This document shows, piece after piece, positions 1 to 7,065 of a stretch of DNA of 13,736 nucleotides. A program made the position numbers and the translations under genes. Under the pieces are notes generated by a model that saw nothing but the letters and a program-made list of their open reading frames with translations, was not told the DNA's origin and searched no databases. This DNA is from an uncultured Lachnospiraceae bacterium (lineage in GTDB: Bacteria; Bacillota; Clostridia; Lachnospirales; Lachnospiraceae), in contig CAJUMC010000076.1 of the NCBI GenBank assembly GCA_910587085.1, positions 1 to 13,736 on the forward strand, read 5' to 3'. Position 1 is the stretch's first letter, and each line of letters starts with the position of its first letter.

Positions 1-83
1 CCGGGCCTTTACCCTATTGGAATCAAGATTTTGAACTTGTTTCGCAATTACCTAGTACTGCTAATATAAATCCAAATTTCCCC
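1..83. other. AT-rich end segment with no gene identified
   Basis: The composition changes sharply here from the GC-rich cluster to AT-rich sequence. On the plus strand, frame 1 is open from base 1 to a TAA at 67-69, and frame 3 is open from base 3 to beyond the GH30 stop and reads GPLPYWNQDFELVSQLP at its start. Either could be the tail of a converging plus-strand gene, but the stretch is too short to recognise. No RNA gene or clear mobile-element end is visible. Confidence 0.3.
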
Positions 84-126
84 CGGAAGCACCGTCACAG
101 AGCCTTCCGCCCCGGCCGGCGGCCGG
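84..126 (-). terminator. Probable operon end: GC-rich inverted repeats followed by an AT-rich stretch
   Basis: CCGGCC (112-117) and GGCCGG (121-126) form a 6-bp stem with a 3-base loop. Alternatively CGGAAG (84-89) pairs with CTTCCG (104-109). Downstream on the minus strand the sequence turns AT-rich (GAAATTTGGATTTATATTAG), without a clean U tract. This fits an intrinsic terminator of low quality, but it is a structural reading only. Confidence 0.35.
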
Positions 127-144
127 AAACGCAGCCCGGGCTCT

Positions 145-160
145 GCGTCCGGGCGGACGC
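145..160 (-). repeat. GC-rich hairpin just after the GH30 stop
   Basis: GCGTCC (145-150) and GGACGC (155-160) form a perfect 6-bp stem with a GGGC loop, 5 bases after the TAG stop of the GH30 gene. No U run follows directly. Together with the next hairpin it marks the likely 3' end of the operon transcript. Confidence 0.45.
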
Positions 161-165
161 CGCTC

Positions 166-1803
166 CTACTTCGTCAGCACCACCGTCGTAACCGAACCGC
201 GCGCAATCGTGATCGGCTGCTCTTCCGACCATTCCCCCTCGCTCACGCATTCCAGATCATGCGCATCCGAGGTTTCGTAGACAGCGATATGCCGGTATTC
301 CGCCGCACCCTCGAGCACAAATTTCTGTTCAAGAACGTCCTCGTTGATAAACACCATGACAAGCTCCTCCGCACCGGTATCCACGTTCCTGCCGACAAAA
401 GCCGTCGGCATCATATTTTCCTGCGCTCTGCGCGTCGTCGTGAGTCCGACGCGCACATAGCCCGGACGAACGTAGTGGGAATAATTGCCGAAGCTCCAGA
501 GGCGTTTCAAGGCCCGGAACTTCTGAGAAGCCTCGTCAATATAGATCAGGCCGTCGCGGTAACCGCCCGGAGCCACGCCGACCCAGTTGCACCACGAGAC
601 GACATTCAGGATCGTCAGATCTTCCGCAATCTGCTGCGCCAAGTGGAACGCCGAATCCATTGTGACATCCGAACCGTTCACCATCTCGCACCACTCGCTC
701 ATCCGCAGCTTTGTGTCCGGATACACCACGGTCAGCCAGTTCCGGAAGCTCTCCTTGGCGATTTTATCCGACCAGTAGGAATGATTGTCAATTGCATCGA
801 AATGCGCAGCAAGCCGCTCGTTCCCTAGAATGGCCTGCGTGTAATCCTTTGCCTGCCCTCCCCACTCGCCGCTCTCCGGCCCTGCAAGCCGGATTTTCTC
901 CAGAAGCTCCGGCCGCTTTTCCAGCTCGTCAAGAAAGGCCAGATACAGCGCTCTCGTCTCCTTCGGCGTATAGTGGCAGCCCTCCTGACTGTTGTACCAG
1001 TCCCACTGCGGCTCGTTGACCGGCGAAAGAAATTTTACCGGAATCCCCTCGGCAATAAAATGCTCGGTAACATCGAAGCAGTAATTTGCAAAGGCGGCAT
1101 AATTTTCCGGCTGAAGATTTGTTTTGCTGCCTCCCTCGGTCATGTGCGGCAGGCCGTTGTCCGTCAGGCGCACCAGCGGGCTGTTGCAGAAGAAGGTGAC
1201 CTCCTTTACGCCGAGCTCCACCGCCCTGTTCATAAACCATACCGCGTTGGCATCCTTTGAAAAATCGTACACGCCCGGCTCAGTCTCAAAGCACTGCGCC
1301 CTGCGGTGATTGTCCCAGAATGTCCCGGTCCGGCTCTCCACCGATCCCGCACCCAGATTGTAGCGGTAAGCCGTGAGGCCGATCCCCTTCTCCCTGTCAA
1401 ACAGAAGCTTTGCAATCGCATCTCTTGCGGCGACGCCGTCGCCGTACGGTTCCTTCGTAAAGCCTCCGACATACTGCGACCACCATGCGCTGCTCGTCCC
1501 GAAGCCCTCCATCGTCTGATATACCGTCGCCGTATCCAGCATTATTTTATCATATTTTTCCGTCATTGCAGTCTCTCCTGTCGGCTCCGGAGCCGGCGTC
1601 GGGCCGGGCGAAGCATCCGGAACTGCCTCCGGCGTATTTTCTGCTTCCCCCGCCGCAGTCGGCCCGGGCGCAAGCCCGTCTGTCTCCCCGTTTCCCGAGG
1701 CACAGCCGGCTCCTCCCGCACAGAGCAAGGCAGCCAGCAGTGCCGGGAGCAGTCCCGGTACCGCCGCGGGCCTCCGGCCCCTGTTCAAGTTTTTCTTCAT
1801 CAT
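166..1803 (-). CDS. GH30-family glycoside hydrolase lipoprotein
   Basis: Retaining endo- or exo-glycosidase of clan A, secreted and probably lipid-anchored. Residues 1-33 are a signal peptide with Cys34 in a weak lipobox (GAGC). Residues 35-80 are a Pro/Ala/Glu-rich linker. The (beta/alpha)8 barrel spans about 88-440, starting with GFGTSSAWW (100-108). The acid/base is expected at E264 in SPVNEPQ and the nucleophile at E370 in MSEW; their spacing of about 106 residues is normal for GH30. Other family-like signs are NLGAGS (149-154), CNSPLVRLTDNG (206-217) and WCNWVG (404-409). A beta-sandwich at about 445-545 closes the protein. The GFG-x-AWW and NEPQW-x-W signatures recall endo-beta-1,6-galactanase-like members, but glucosidase, xylanase or fucosidase-type activity cannot be excluded. 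The start could be ATG 1803 or 1800; the ribosome site is weak (GGAAATGG). It ends with TAG. All catalytic parts are intact, unlike several of its neighbours. Confidence 0.88.
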   Translation of the reverse strand: MMKKNLNRGRRPAAVPGLLPALLAALLCAGGAGCASGNGETDGLAPGPTAAGEAENTPEAVPDASPGPTPAPEPTGETAMTEKYDKIMLDTATVYQTMEGFGTSSAWWSQYVGGFTKEPYGDGVAARDAIAKLLFDREKGIGLTAYRYNLGAGSVESRTGTFWDNHRRAQCFETEPGVYDFSKDANAVWFMNRAVELGVKEVTFFCNSPLVRLTDNGLPHMTEGGSKTNLQPENYAAFANYCFDVTEHFIAEGIPVKFLSPVNEPQWDWYNSQEGCHYTPKETRALYLAFLDELEKRPELLEKIRLAGPESGEWGGQAKDYTQAILGNERLAAHFDAIDNHSYWSDKIAKESFRNWLTVVYPDTKLRMSEWCEMVNGSDVTMDSAFHLAQQIAEDLTILNVVSWCNWVGVAPGGYRDGLIYIDEASQKFRALKRLWSFGNYSHYVRPGYVRVGLTTTRRAQENMMPTAFVGRNVDTGAEELVMVFINEDVLEQKFVLEGAAEYRHIAVYETSDAHDLECVSEGEWSEEQPITIARGSVTTVVLTK

Positions 1804-1817
1804 AATTTACCATTTCC

Positions 1818-1837
1818 GGGCGCCTTATGCGGCGCCC
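1818..1837 (-). terminator. Perfect GC hairpin between permease 2 and the GH30 gene
   Basis: GGGCGCC (1818-1824) and GGCGCCC (1831-1837) form a 7-bp all-GC stem with a 6-base loop. It sits in the 39-base gap, 5 bases after the permease stop and 14 bases before the GH30 ATG. On the minus strand no U run follows (GGAAATGGTAAATT), so complete termination is unlikely. A segmental mRNA stabiliser, partial terminator or barrier separating expression of the lipoprotein from the transporter is more likely. Confidence 0.45.
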
Positions 1838-1842
1838 TGTAC

Positions 1843-2838
1843 TTATCCGACCAGTCCGGAGTTCTCCAGGTTTTCCACCAGTTTTCTCTGTCCGATCAGA
1901 TAAACAATCAGCAGCGGAATCAGATAAATCAGCACGCCCGCCTGCTTTACCGCATCAAACGCCATATCCGGCACAAGCGGAACATCGTACCATACCCTCA
2001 CCGCGTTCATGACCGTATCCTTGTTCGCGGAGCTGAAAGTAGTCGACAGCAGCGTACTCAGGAAACCTGCGTTCGGACTGAAATAATTGGTGTAGTAGGT
2101 ATCGCCGTAATTCCACACAAAGGAAAGGATTGCAACCGTCGAAATAATCGGCACCGCGTTTGGTATCATAATGCGGAAATAGGTCCGGTAAAAACCGCAG
2201 CCGTCAATGAGCGCTGCCTCCTCCAGCTCCTTCGGAATATTCTTGAAGAACTGGCTGAACAGGAAAATGAAAAGGCTCTGGTTTACGCCGAAACCGAAAA
2301 CCGCGAGGATAACGAGCACCGCCGGATTATTGATCAGATTGACCTCCCCCGCCTTCGTGAACAGATTCATAATGCCGAGCACATCAAAATGATTAAAGAA
2401 AATGTACTGCGACAGCAGCAGCGACTGCCTCGGCAGAAGGAACACAAGGATAACCATGAAGAACACCAGCCTCCTGCCCCAGAAATTCACTCTCGCCAGT
2501 GCATAGCCGACCATGGCGGAAAAGAAAATCTGAATCAGCATGATGCCCGCCGCGTATAGTACAGATTTCGCCATTGTCGTAAAACCCGCCGGAAGGATAT
2601 AGCGGATCGCTGCCTTAAAGCTGACGAGGGATTTCTCGAGCGGCAGCCAGATCACATTCGGGTTGCCGAGCTCCTCAATCGAGGAGAATACCACCGGAAC
2701 AAGATTCAGCAGCGGCAGGATAATGGTAAAGCACAGCCCGAGAATCAGAACGGTCGTAATAATTTTCAACACGACTTTCTTTGATCTTTTCTTAAACAGA
2801 TACAGCGCCAGCGAAGCGTCCCTGTCGTCATTTTTCAT
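1843..2838 (-). CDS. MalG-type carbohydrate ABC permease 2, apparently intact
   Basis: A 331-residue inner-membrane subunit. The basic N-terminus (1-26) is followed by a first helix at about 27-52, the external segment with NPNVIWLPLEKS, core helices at about 93-114, 124-146 and 176-196, the EAA loop (EEAALIDGCGFYRTYFRIMIP, E207 to P226) and a last helix at about 301-316. It ends in QRKLVENLENSGLVG, a normal MalG-type C-terminus, so nothing is missing. The ATG at 2838 is 11 bases inside the preceding gene, preceded by AAAGGTGGTGAAGAAAA. Length and motifs fit the family. It would work with the broken MalF-type partner upstream and a shared ATPase coded elsewhere. Between its TAA stop and the GH30 start lies a perfect hairpin. 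Confidence 0.88.
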   Translation of the reverse strand: MKNDDRDASLALYLFKKRSKKVVLKIITTVLILGLCFTIILPLLNLVPVVFSSIEELGNPNVIWLPLEKSLVSFKAAIRYILPAGFTTMAKSVLYAAGIMLIQIFFSAMVGYALARVNFWGRRLVFFMVILVFLLPRQSLLLSQYIFFNHFDVLGIMNLFTKAGEVNLINNPAVLVILAVFGFGVNQSLFIFLFSQFFKNIPKELEEAALIDGCGFYRTYFRIMIPNAVPIISTVAILSFVWNYGDTYYTNYFSPNAGFLSTLLSTTFSSANKDTVMNAVRVWYDVPLVPDMAFDAVKQAGVLIYLIPLLIVYLIGQRKLVENLENSGLVG

Positions 2839-3517
2839 TTTTCTTCACCACCTTTCGGAGCAGCAGCATTACAAGCCCGAGCACGATCAGCACATTAAAA
2901 ATATAGACAACCGACAGCGCCGAGCTGATGCCGATCTTGTTCTGGCGGAATGCAAAGGCGTATACCTCCTCGGCCACCGGCGAGGCGATAAAGAGCTGTA
3001 CAATCGTATATACAATTACAAAGAGCGTAATGTGCATGATGGAAGGGATCGTAACCTTCCAGAACGTCTCGTAGGCAGTTGCGCCCTCCATCTTCGCCAC
3101 CTCGTACATGCTTGGGCTGATGGACTGCAGTGCCGTCAGATAGACGAGCGTCTGCACGCCGGCCTGCGAGATCAGCGTGAAAATATTCTCGATGTAGGTG
3201 ATGATCGGATAGAGCACCCGCATCGGCACATTCAGCACGCGCACAAGGAAAATAGTAATATAGCTTCCGGAAACCAGCTGGCTTCCGGTATCCAGGCTCT
3301 CCGTCCCGGTCGTCATTGTCAGCATCGAAGTGACAACCTCAATGCCCAAAATAATCGGCAGGAAAAAGATCAGGCGCACGATCGCCCGCCCTTTAAACTT
3401 CTGGTTCGCGAGCAGCGCCATAAAAAGGCTGAAGACCACGATGAGCGGCACCGAAATCAGCATGGTCTGGTTCTGCTCCGTGAACAGCCGCGCCATCGTT
3501 GTGGAAGTTGTTGTCAC
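2828..3517 (-). CDS. MalF-type carbohydrate ABC permease 2, C-terminal part (after premature TAG)
   Basis: This is the rest of the permease that starts at TTG 3733. The frame is open again from 3556, and GTG at 3517 is only the first possible start in it. It carries the conserved cytoplasmic stretch NQKFKGR before a helix with FFLPII, the EAA loop (EVAKMEGATAYETFWKVTIP, residues 139-158 of this part) and the last helices with a lysine-rich tail (RKVVKKNEK). Without the first helix a stable complex is unlikely, so as written the gene is probably inactive. The stop overlaps the start of the next permease by 11 bases. The fold pairs with the following gene to form the second transport channel of the cluster. 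Confidence 0.8.
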   Translation of the reverse strand: MTTTSTTMARLFTEQNQTMLISVPLIVVFSLFMALLANQKFKGRAIVRLIFFLPIILGIEVVTSMLTMTTGTESLDTGSQLVSGSYITIFLVRVLNVPMRVLYPIITYIENIFTLISQAGVQTLVYLTALQSISPSMYEVAKMEGATAYETFWKVTIPSIMHITLFVIVYTIVQLFIASPVAEEVYAFAFRQNKIGISSALSVVYIFNVLIVLGLVMLLLRKVVKKNEK

Positions 3518-3556
3518 CTCCGTTCTGAACAGATCAATATAGTTCTGAATCCCATT

Positions 3557-3733
3557 CTAGGTGAAGGTCATTCCGCCGGTCTCCCCGACGCCCACCTTGT
3601 TGAACGAGTAATAAAACGTATTGATGATCGGTATCAGAAAGAACGCAATAAAACCGATCAGGAACGGCGATACGAAGATCAGCCCGTTGATTTTTCTTTT
3701 TACCTGATAAGGCAGCTTCTTTTTATTTTTCAA
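3557..3733 (-). pseudogene. MalF-type permease 2, N-terminal fragment cut by a premature TAG
   Basis: From the TTG at 3733 the frame reads 58 codons and then TAG at 3559-3557. The fragment has a basic start (KNKKKLPYQVKRK) and the typical first helix of a MalF-type permease (about 17-44; LIFVSPFLIGFIAFFLIPII, then NTFYYSF). After the TAG the same frame continues with NGIQNYIDLF, the usual segment leading to the next helix, so the stop interrupts one gene. The simplest source is TGG to TAG (Trp to stop; expected MTFTWNGIQNY). The original plus-strand sequence would be TTCCAGGT, again a CCAGG site. The full gene 3733-2828 would code for 301 residues. Confidence 0.8.
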
Positions 3734-3735
3734 TT

Positions 3736-6255
3736 TCAGTTCACCTCCCGAATCAGATAACTCTCAGCCTCCAGTACCGTGCCGTCCTCAAGCTCCACGC
3801 CGTGAAGATTGTAATTGACGATGACCTCGACTCCGCTTGCCCAGGTCGTCCGGTAAACCTTATCGGCCAGGCAGATATGTCCCGTGATCTCGTTTGTGCC
3901 GATTCTGCTCCGGATCTCCGCGATTTCATTGTACATTTCCCGGATATCCTCCTTCAGCAGGTCGTACTGTGCGGAAAGAAGATAGTGATAATCCGTATAT
4001 TTCAGCGTCGCTACGGATTCCGCCGTCAGGATATACTTCGGATGCGCTCCGAGCTCCGCCGCCTGCAGAACAAAGTACGCCGGGTTTTTCGAGGAAATAT
4101 TGACATCCTCCGTCGTATAATCCACAAGACCGTTCATAACAAGCTGGCGGAACGGAATCGTGCGCGCGAAGGTTGCGTAATCGCTGCTCTCCTTGGAGAT
4201 GCCCACCGCAATGCTGCCGTACCCGATATGATCGATAAACGGATCGGAGAGCGCCAGCTGCCGCCCCGCCAGCTTATCCAGATTTTCCCGGATAACTGCT
4301 GCGCCTTCCTCACCGGTAATCATCTCGTTGAACCGGTAATCGGCATAGTACATCCCTGCCAGATCCGAAACGGCAAGCTTCCCGTAGTCCTCCGAGTCCT
4401 TCAGAAACTGATCGGTCACATAGCCCAGATAGTTCGGGGAAATTGTGTAATGCCCGTTGTGGGTAACGCCGTCATAGAGATTGCCGCTCAGAATGCCGAT
4501 CGCCGGCATGTAGCGGTACATCACCACCTCGTCGTTGGCAAAATCCCGGGTTGCATGCCAGCTTGCCAGAAAGCCGTCCCCTCCTTCTGATACCTGAGAG
4601 AGCGCCACGGCCAGATAGAGGTCAACCCCCTTCTGCTGCGCGTAATCAAGCAGTGATTTCAGCTTCTTTTTCCCGCCGTTCGCGCCGACCGGCTCCGCGC
4701 CTGCGTTTATTCCGCCGTCAAGCCCGCCGTTGAATACGCCGTCGTACTGCAGCCGGAACCGGATGCCCTCCAGATCGTTCATAATTTCCTTCAGCTCGTC
4801 GCAGGTCGTCATGGAATGAACCGAGCGGTACGGAATGCCGACGAAGCGCTGCTGCAGGGTAAGCGCTCCCACAAACTCCAGATAAAGGCTTGCCGCACCG
4901 TCCGAATAGGCCGTCTCAAGCCCGTAACGGCCGGCAAGATAGTTCCGGTAATCCTTCGCCATATCAAAATAAGTGACCCGGCTGCCGTACATCCGATAGC
5001 GCACCGTGCAATCAAGCTTCTGCATCCCCGTCTGCACAAGATAACTTGCCGGATTCGTGCTGTAAACGCCGTTGATTTTCACTTTCTGGAACTGGTTGAT
5101 ATCAAAGGATGCATACGCCCGGTTGTATCTGGAGCTGCCCTCAGCCGTCCCGGCAAGCTTCACATTAATATAGGAATTGTACGCGCCGGACTCAATCACC
5201 GCAAGAAAGCCCTTTTCCGCTTCTTCCTCCGGCCCGTAGAGCATCCCGTAGAGCGGCATCATCAGCTCCTCGCCGTACTCCGGCATAAAGGCATAATCCT
5301 TGTAAAAATCATTATTGTATACCGGCCGCTCATAATCCCGGATGATCGGCTGGTTGCTGTTGAATGCGAACAGCGCGCCCGCACCGTCCGGAACTAGAAT
5401 AAAGCCCTCCGGATAATCCGCCGCCGCTGCAGCTCCGAAATTCGGGAGCAGCTTTACATTCTGAATGCTGTAGTAGTCATTGTTAGACACCATCTCGCCC
5501 GCCGGCATGCGGACAACAAGCTCTCCGTTCTCGAGCACCGCCTCGATGGTAATATCAAAATCAGCCGGCTCCGCAATATCCACCGTATAATTAAACTCAT
5601 CCGCATCCTCAAACAGCATATCCTGCGTGTAGCCGACAAGCCGCACAATCTCAAGCATCTGCTTTACGGCGCTGACCGGCGGTGTTCCGATGTAGGTGAC
5701 GGCATAGCAGTTTTCCGTAAGGCTCTTCTTGTATACGATTCCGAGCGCCATCATATACTTCTGCTGCTGGGCCGCGGTGATCTCACCCGCCTCCTTCGCC
5801 CTTGCCAGCCCGCCGACAAAGGTTTCTTCATACCGCTCAACCGGCATTTTTTTCGGGCAGTACTCATAAAAGCGCTGGGATTCCCCCTCGTTGAAATTGA
5901 GCCGGATGCGGACGCCGTCCGGAATCCGATGCATGCTGTATGAGCCGAGCGCCACACTGTTGTCGTAGGAATTCCACTCGCTCAGATTGTTGTCCTCCCC
6001 GAGATACTGCACGGAAAGCAGGGCCTTCTCGCTGCCCTCCTCCGAAGCCGCGGTTCCGGAAGCAAGCACGGTACCTGTGGCCTTATCCACCAGTTCAAGG
6101 ATCAGGGTGTCCGCAGAAAGATACAGCTCCCTGCCGCCGTTCTCCGCGACAAGCAGTCTTCCCTCGTCCTTCCCGATCTCCCCGAGCGATTCGGAGAGAG
6201 GCGCGCTTTTCACGTCCAGAATATTTCCTTTTTTTACCATAAACACCGGAATCAT
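3736..6255 (-). CDS. DUF5696-type protein (N-terminus frameshifted; original start probably at 6383)
   Basis: The in-frame ATG at 6255 gives 839 residues, but coding-like sequence continues upstream in the same frame without a start codon, back to the Yip1 stop. That part contains a basic segment (KKIKEHKSIQAIRRFYSRH) and a membrane helix (about LFLTALCAALIIGIVY), which a start at 6255 would cut off. An ATG with a strong ribosome site at 6383 would supply MNF before KKIKEHKS if one base were added in the T4 or A7 run at 6366-6378. The corrected protein has about 882 residues. The body is extracellular. A beta-rich N-terminal half includes the EGFILVPDGAGALFAFN motif (283-299), a hallmark I associate with DUF5696. 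A later part has GGLDGG and ordered alpha/beta spacing that may be a glycosidase-like barrel (speculation). It ends with TGA 2 bases before the next permease start. Function unknown. Confidence 0.75.
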   Translation of the reverse strand: MIPVFMVKKGNILDVKSAPLSESLGEIGKDEGRLLVAENGGRELYLSADTLILELVDKATGTVLASGTAASEEGSEKALLSVQYLGEDNNLSEWNSYDNSVALGSYSMHRIPDGVRIRLNFNEGESQRFYEYCPKKMPVERYEETFVGGLARAKEAGEITAAQQQKYMMALGIVYKKSLTENCYAVTYIGTPPVSAVKQMLEIVRLVGYTQDMLFEDADEFNYTVDIAEPADFDITIEAVLENGELVVRMPAGEMVSNNDYYSIQNVKLLPNFGAAAAADYPEGFILVPDGAGALFAFNSNQPIIRDYERPVYNNDFYKDYAFMPEYGEELMMPLYGMLYGPEEEAEKGFLAVIESGAYNSYINVKLAGTAEGSSRYNRAYASFDINQFQKVKINGVYSTNPASYLVQTGMQKLDCTVRYRMYGSRVTYFDMAKDYRNYLAGRYGLETAYSDGAASLYLEFVGALTLQQRFVGIPYRSVHSMTTCDELKEIMNDLEGIRFRLQYDGVFNGGLDGGINAGAEPVGANGGKKKLKSLLDYAQQKGVDLYLAVALSQVSEGGDGFLASWHATRDFANDEVVMYRYMPAIGILSGNLYDGVTHNGHYTISPNYLGYVTDQFLKDSEDYGKLAVSDLAGMYYADYRFNEMITGEEGAAVIRENLDKLAGRQLALSDPFIDHIGYGSIAVGISKESSDYATFARTIPFRQLVMNGLVDYTTEDVNISSKNPAYFVLQAAELGAHPKYILTAESVATLKYTDYHYLLSAQYDLLKEDIREMYNEIAEIRSRIGTNEITGHICLADKVYRTTWASGVEVIVNYNLHGVELEDGTVLEAESYLIREVN
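3742..3749 (-). promoter_or_regulatory. Ribosome binding site that decides the TTG start of the second MalF-type permease
   Basis: The minus strand reads GGGAGGTG, 8 bases before TTG at 3733-3731. It overlaps the last codons of the DUF5696 gene. It supports a TTG start that yields a basic N-terminus followed directly by a first membrane helix. Confidence 0.65.
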
Positions 6256-6365
6256 GTAAACGATGCCGATAATCAGTGCGGCGCACAGAGCCGTCAGGAA
6301 AAGCTTGCGGATAATATGCCTGGAATAGAAGCGCCGGATCGCCTGAATGCTTTTATGTTCCTTTA

Positions 6366-6383
6366 TTTTTTTCCAAAATTCAT
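6366..6383 (-). other. Probable one-base frameshift at a homopolymer in the DUF5696 leader
   Basis: From the ATG at 6383 the minus strand reads ATG AAT TTT GGA AAA AAA TAA, stopping after six codons. Adding one base to the T4 run or the A7 run restores MNF(W/G)KKIKEHKS and joins the long frame through the membrane helix. Without it, no ATG, GTG or TTG precedes the membrane helix in the long frame. This is either a slippage mutation or a homopolymer sequencing error. Confidence 0.6.
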
Positions 6384-6391
6384 ATTTGGCG

Positions 6392-6399
6392 CCCCCCTT
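6392..6399 (-). promoter_or_regulatory. Shine-Dalgarno site that points to the original start of the DUF5696 gene
   Basis: The minus strand reads AAGGGGGG, starting directly after the Yip1 stop, with 8 bases before an ATG at 6383-6381. This is the only well-placed start signal upstream of the DUF5696 frame. The ATG is out of frame with the long reading frame by one base, which is the basis for the frameshift call. Confidence 0.6.
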
Positions 6400-7065
6400 C
6401 TACATTCTTCGGAGCATTTCCTGCGCGACGGAGACAATAAAGGAAACCATCTGCTCAATCAGCGTGAAGAAAAGCATTCCGATAAATACGATGATAACCG
6501 CCGCGACAAAGGTCAGAAGAATCGCCGCCGCGTTCTTGCCGAAAGTATATTCATGGATGGTCAGAAGCCCGGCGACCAGCATGAGAACCGACCACACAAG
6601 CCCGAGCGATTCGATGACGTTTAATATCATCGCCTCCTCCAGAATAATGAAATTGCTGGCAAAAACCTTGACGATCATGCCGGTCATGTACGGGATCAGC
6701 GAATATCCGAGCACTGTGACAATGGCGGGCAGATTTCCGCTGCCGTTCAGAAGCGTTGTCACGGTCCAGTTGCTGACGGCAAAGAGCACGAGCACAAGGA
6801 CGGTCGTTGAAAAGATGGAAACGCTGTTCATCGCCTGAAGCTCGTTGGTATTCATGATAAAACCGGTGTACTGATGCTCCACGCAGCGCAGCACGCCGAA
6901 GATCAGCAGCAGCGCCACTGCAAGCAGCGTGCTGCCCTTTCTACGGAAGCGTATCTCGTAAAAGCCGTCGAAGGGATGGAAAATCGAACGTTTCAGATAA
7001 TATAGCTTTTCGCGCAGCTCTTCCTTCGGGAGCGCCGCATTATTCTGCTTTCTCGATTCCTTCAC
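6400..7065 (-). CDS. Yip1-family integral membrane protein
   Basis: A 221-residue protein with a charged N-terminus (1-44) containing the HPFDGFYEIRF segment often seen before the first helix in this family. Five predicted membrane helices lie at about 45-61, 83-103, 117-137, 150-170 and 178-203. Conserved-looking positions are NW at 99-100, NGSG at 107-110, YSLIP at 121-125 and HEY at 171-173, which agree with the Yip1 fold. The GTG at 7065 overlaps the TGA of the preceding gene (GTGA), so translation is coupled. It ends with TAG at 6402-6400. No enzyme residues are evident. Bacterial Yip1 proteins have no firmly known role; the constant place between the NHL/TPR and DUF5696 genes suggests a membrane scaffold for this accessory module (inference). 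No lesion is visible. Confidence 0.8.
   Translation of the reverse strand: MKESRKQNNAALPKEELREKLYYLKRSIFHPFDGFYEIRFRRKGSTLLAVALLLIFGVLRCVEHQYTGFIMNTNELQAMNSVSIFSTTVLVLVLFAVSNWTVTTLLNGSGNLPAIVTVLGYSLIPYMTGMIVKVFASNFIILEEAMILNVIESLGLVWSVLMLVAGLLTIHEYTFGKNAAAILLTFVAAVIIVFIGMLFFTLIEQMVSFIVSVAQEMLRRM

Noticed and set aside
1306..2559. Plus-strand open frame of about 417 codons opposite GH30 and permease 2
   Set aside because: It runs across the boundary of two recognised minus-strand genes and has an arginine/histidine-rich shadow composition.
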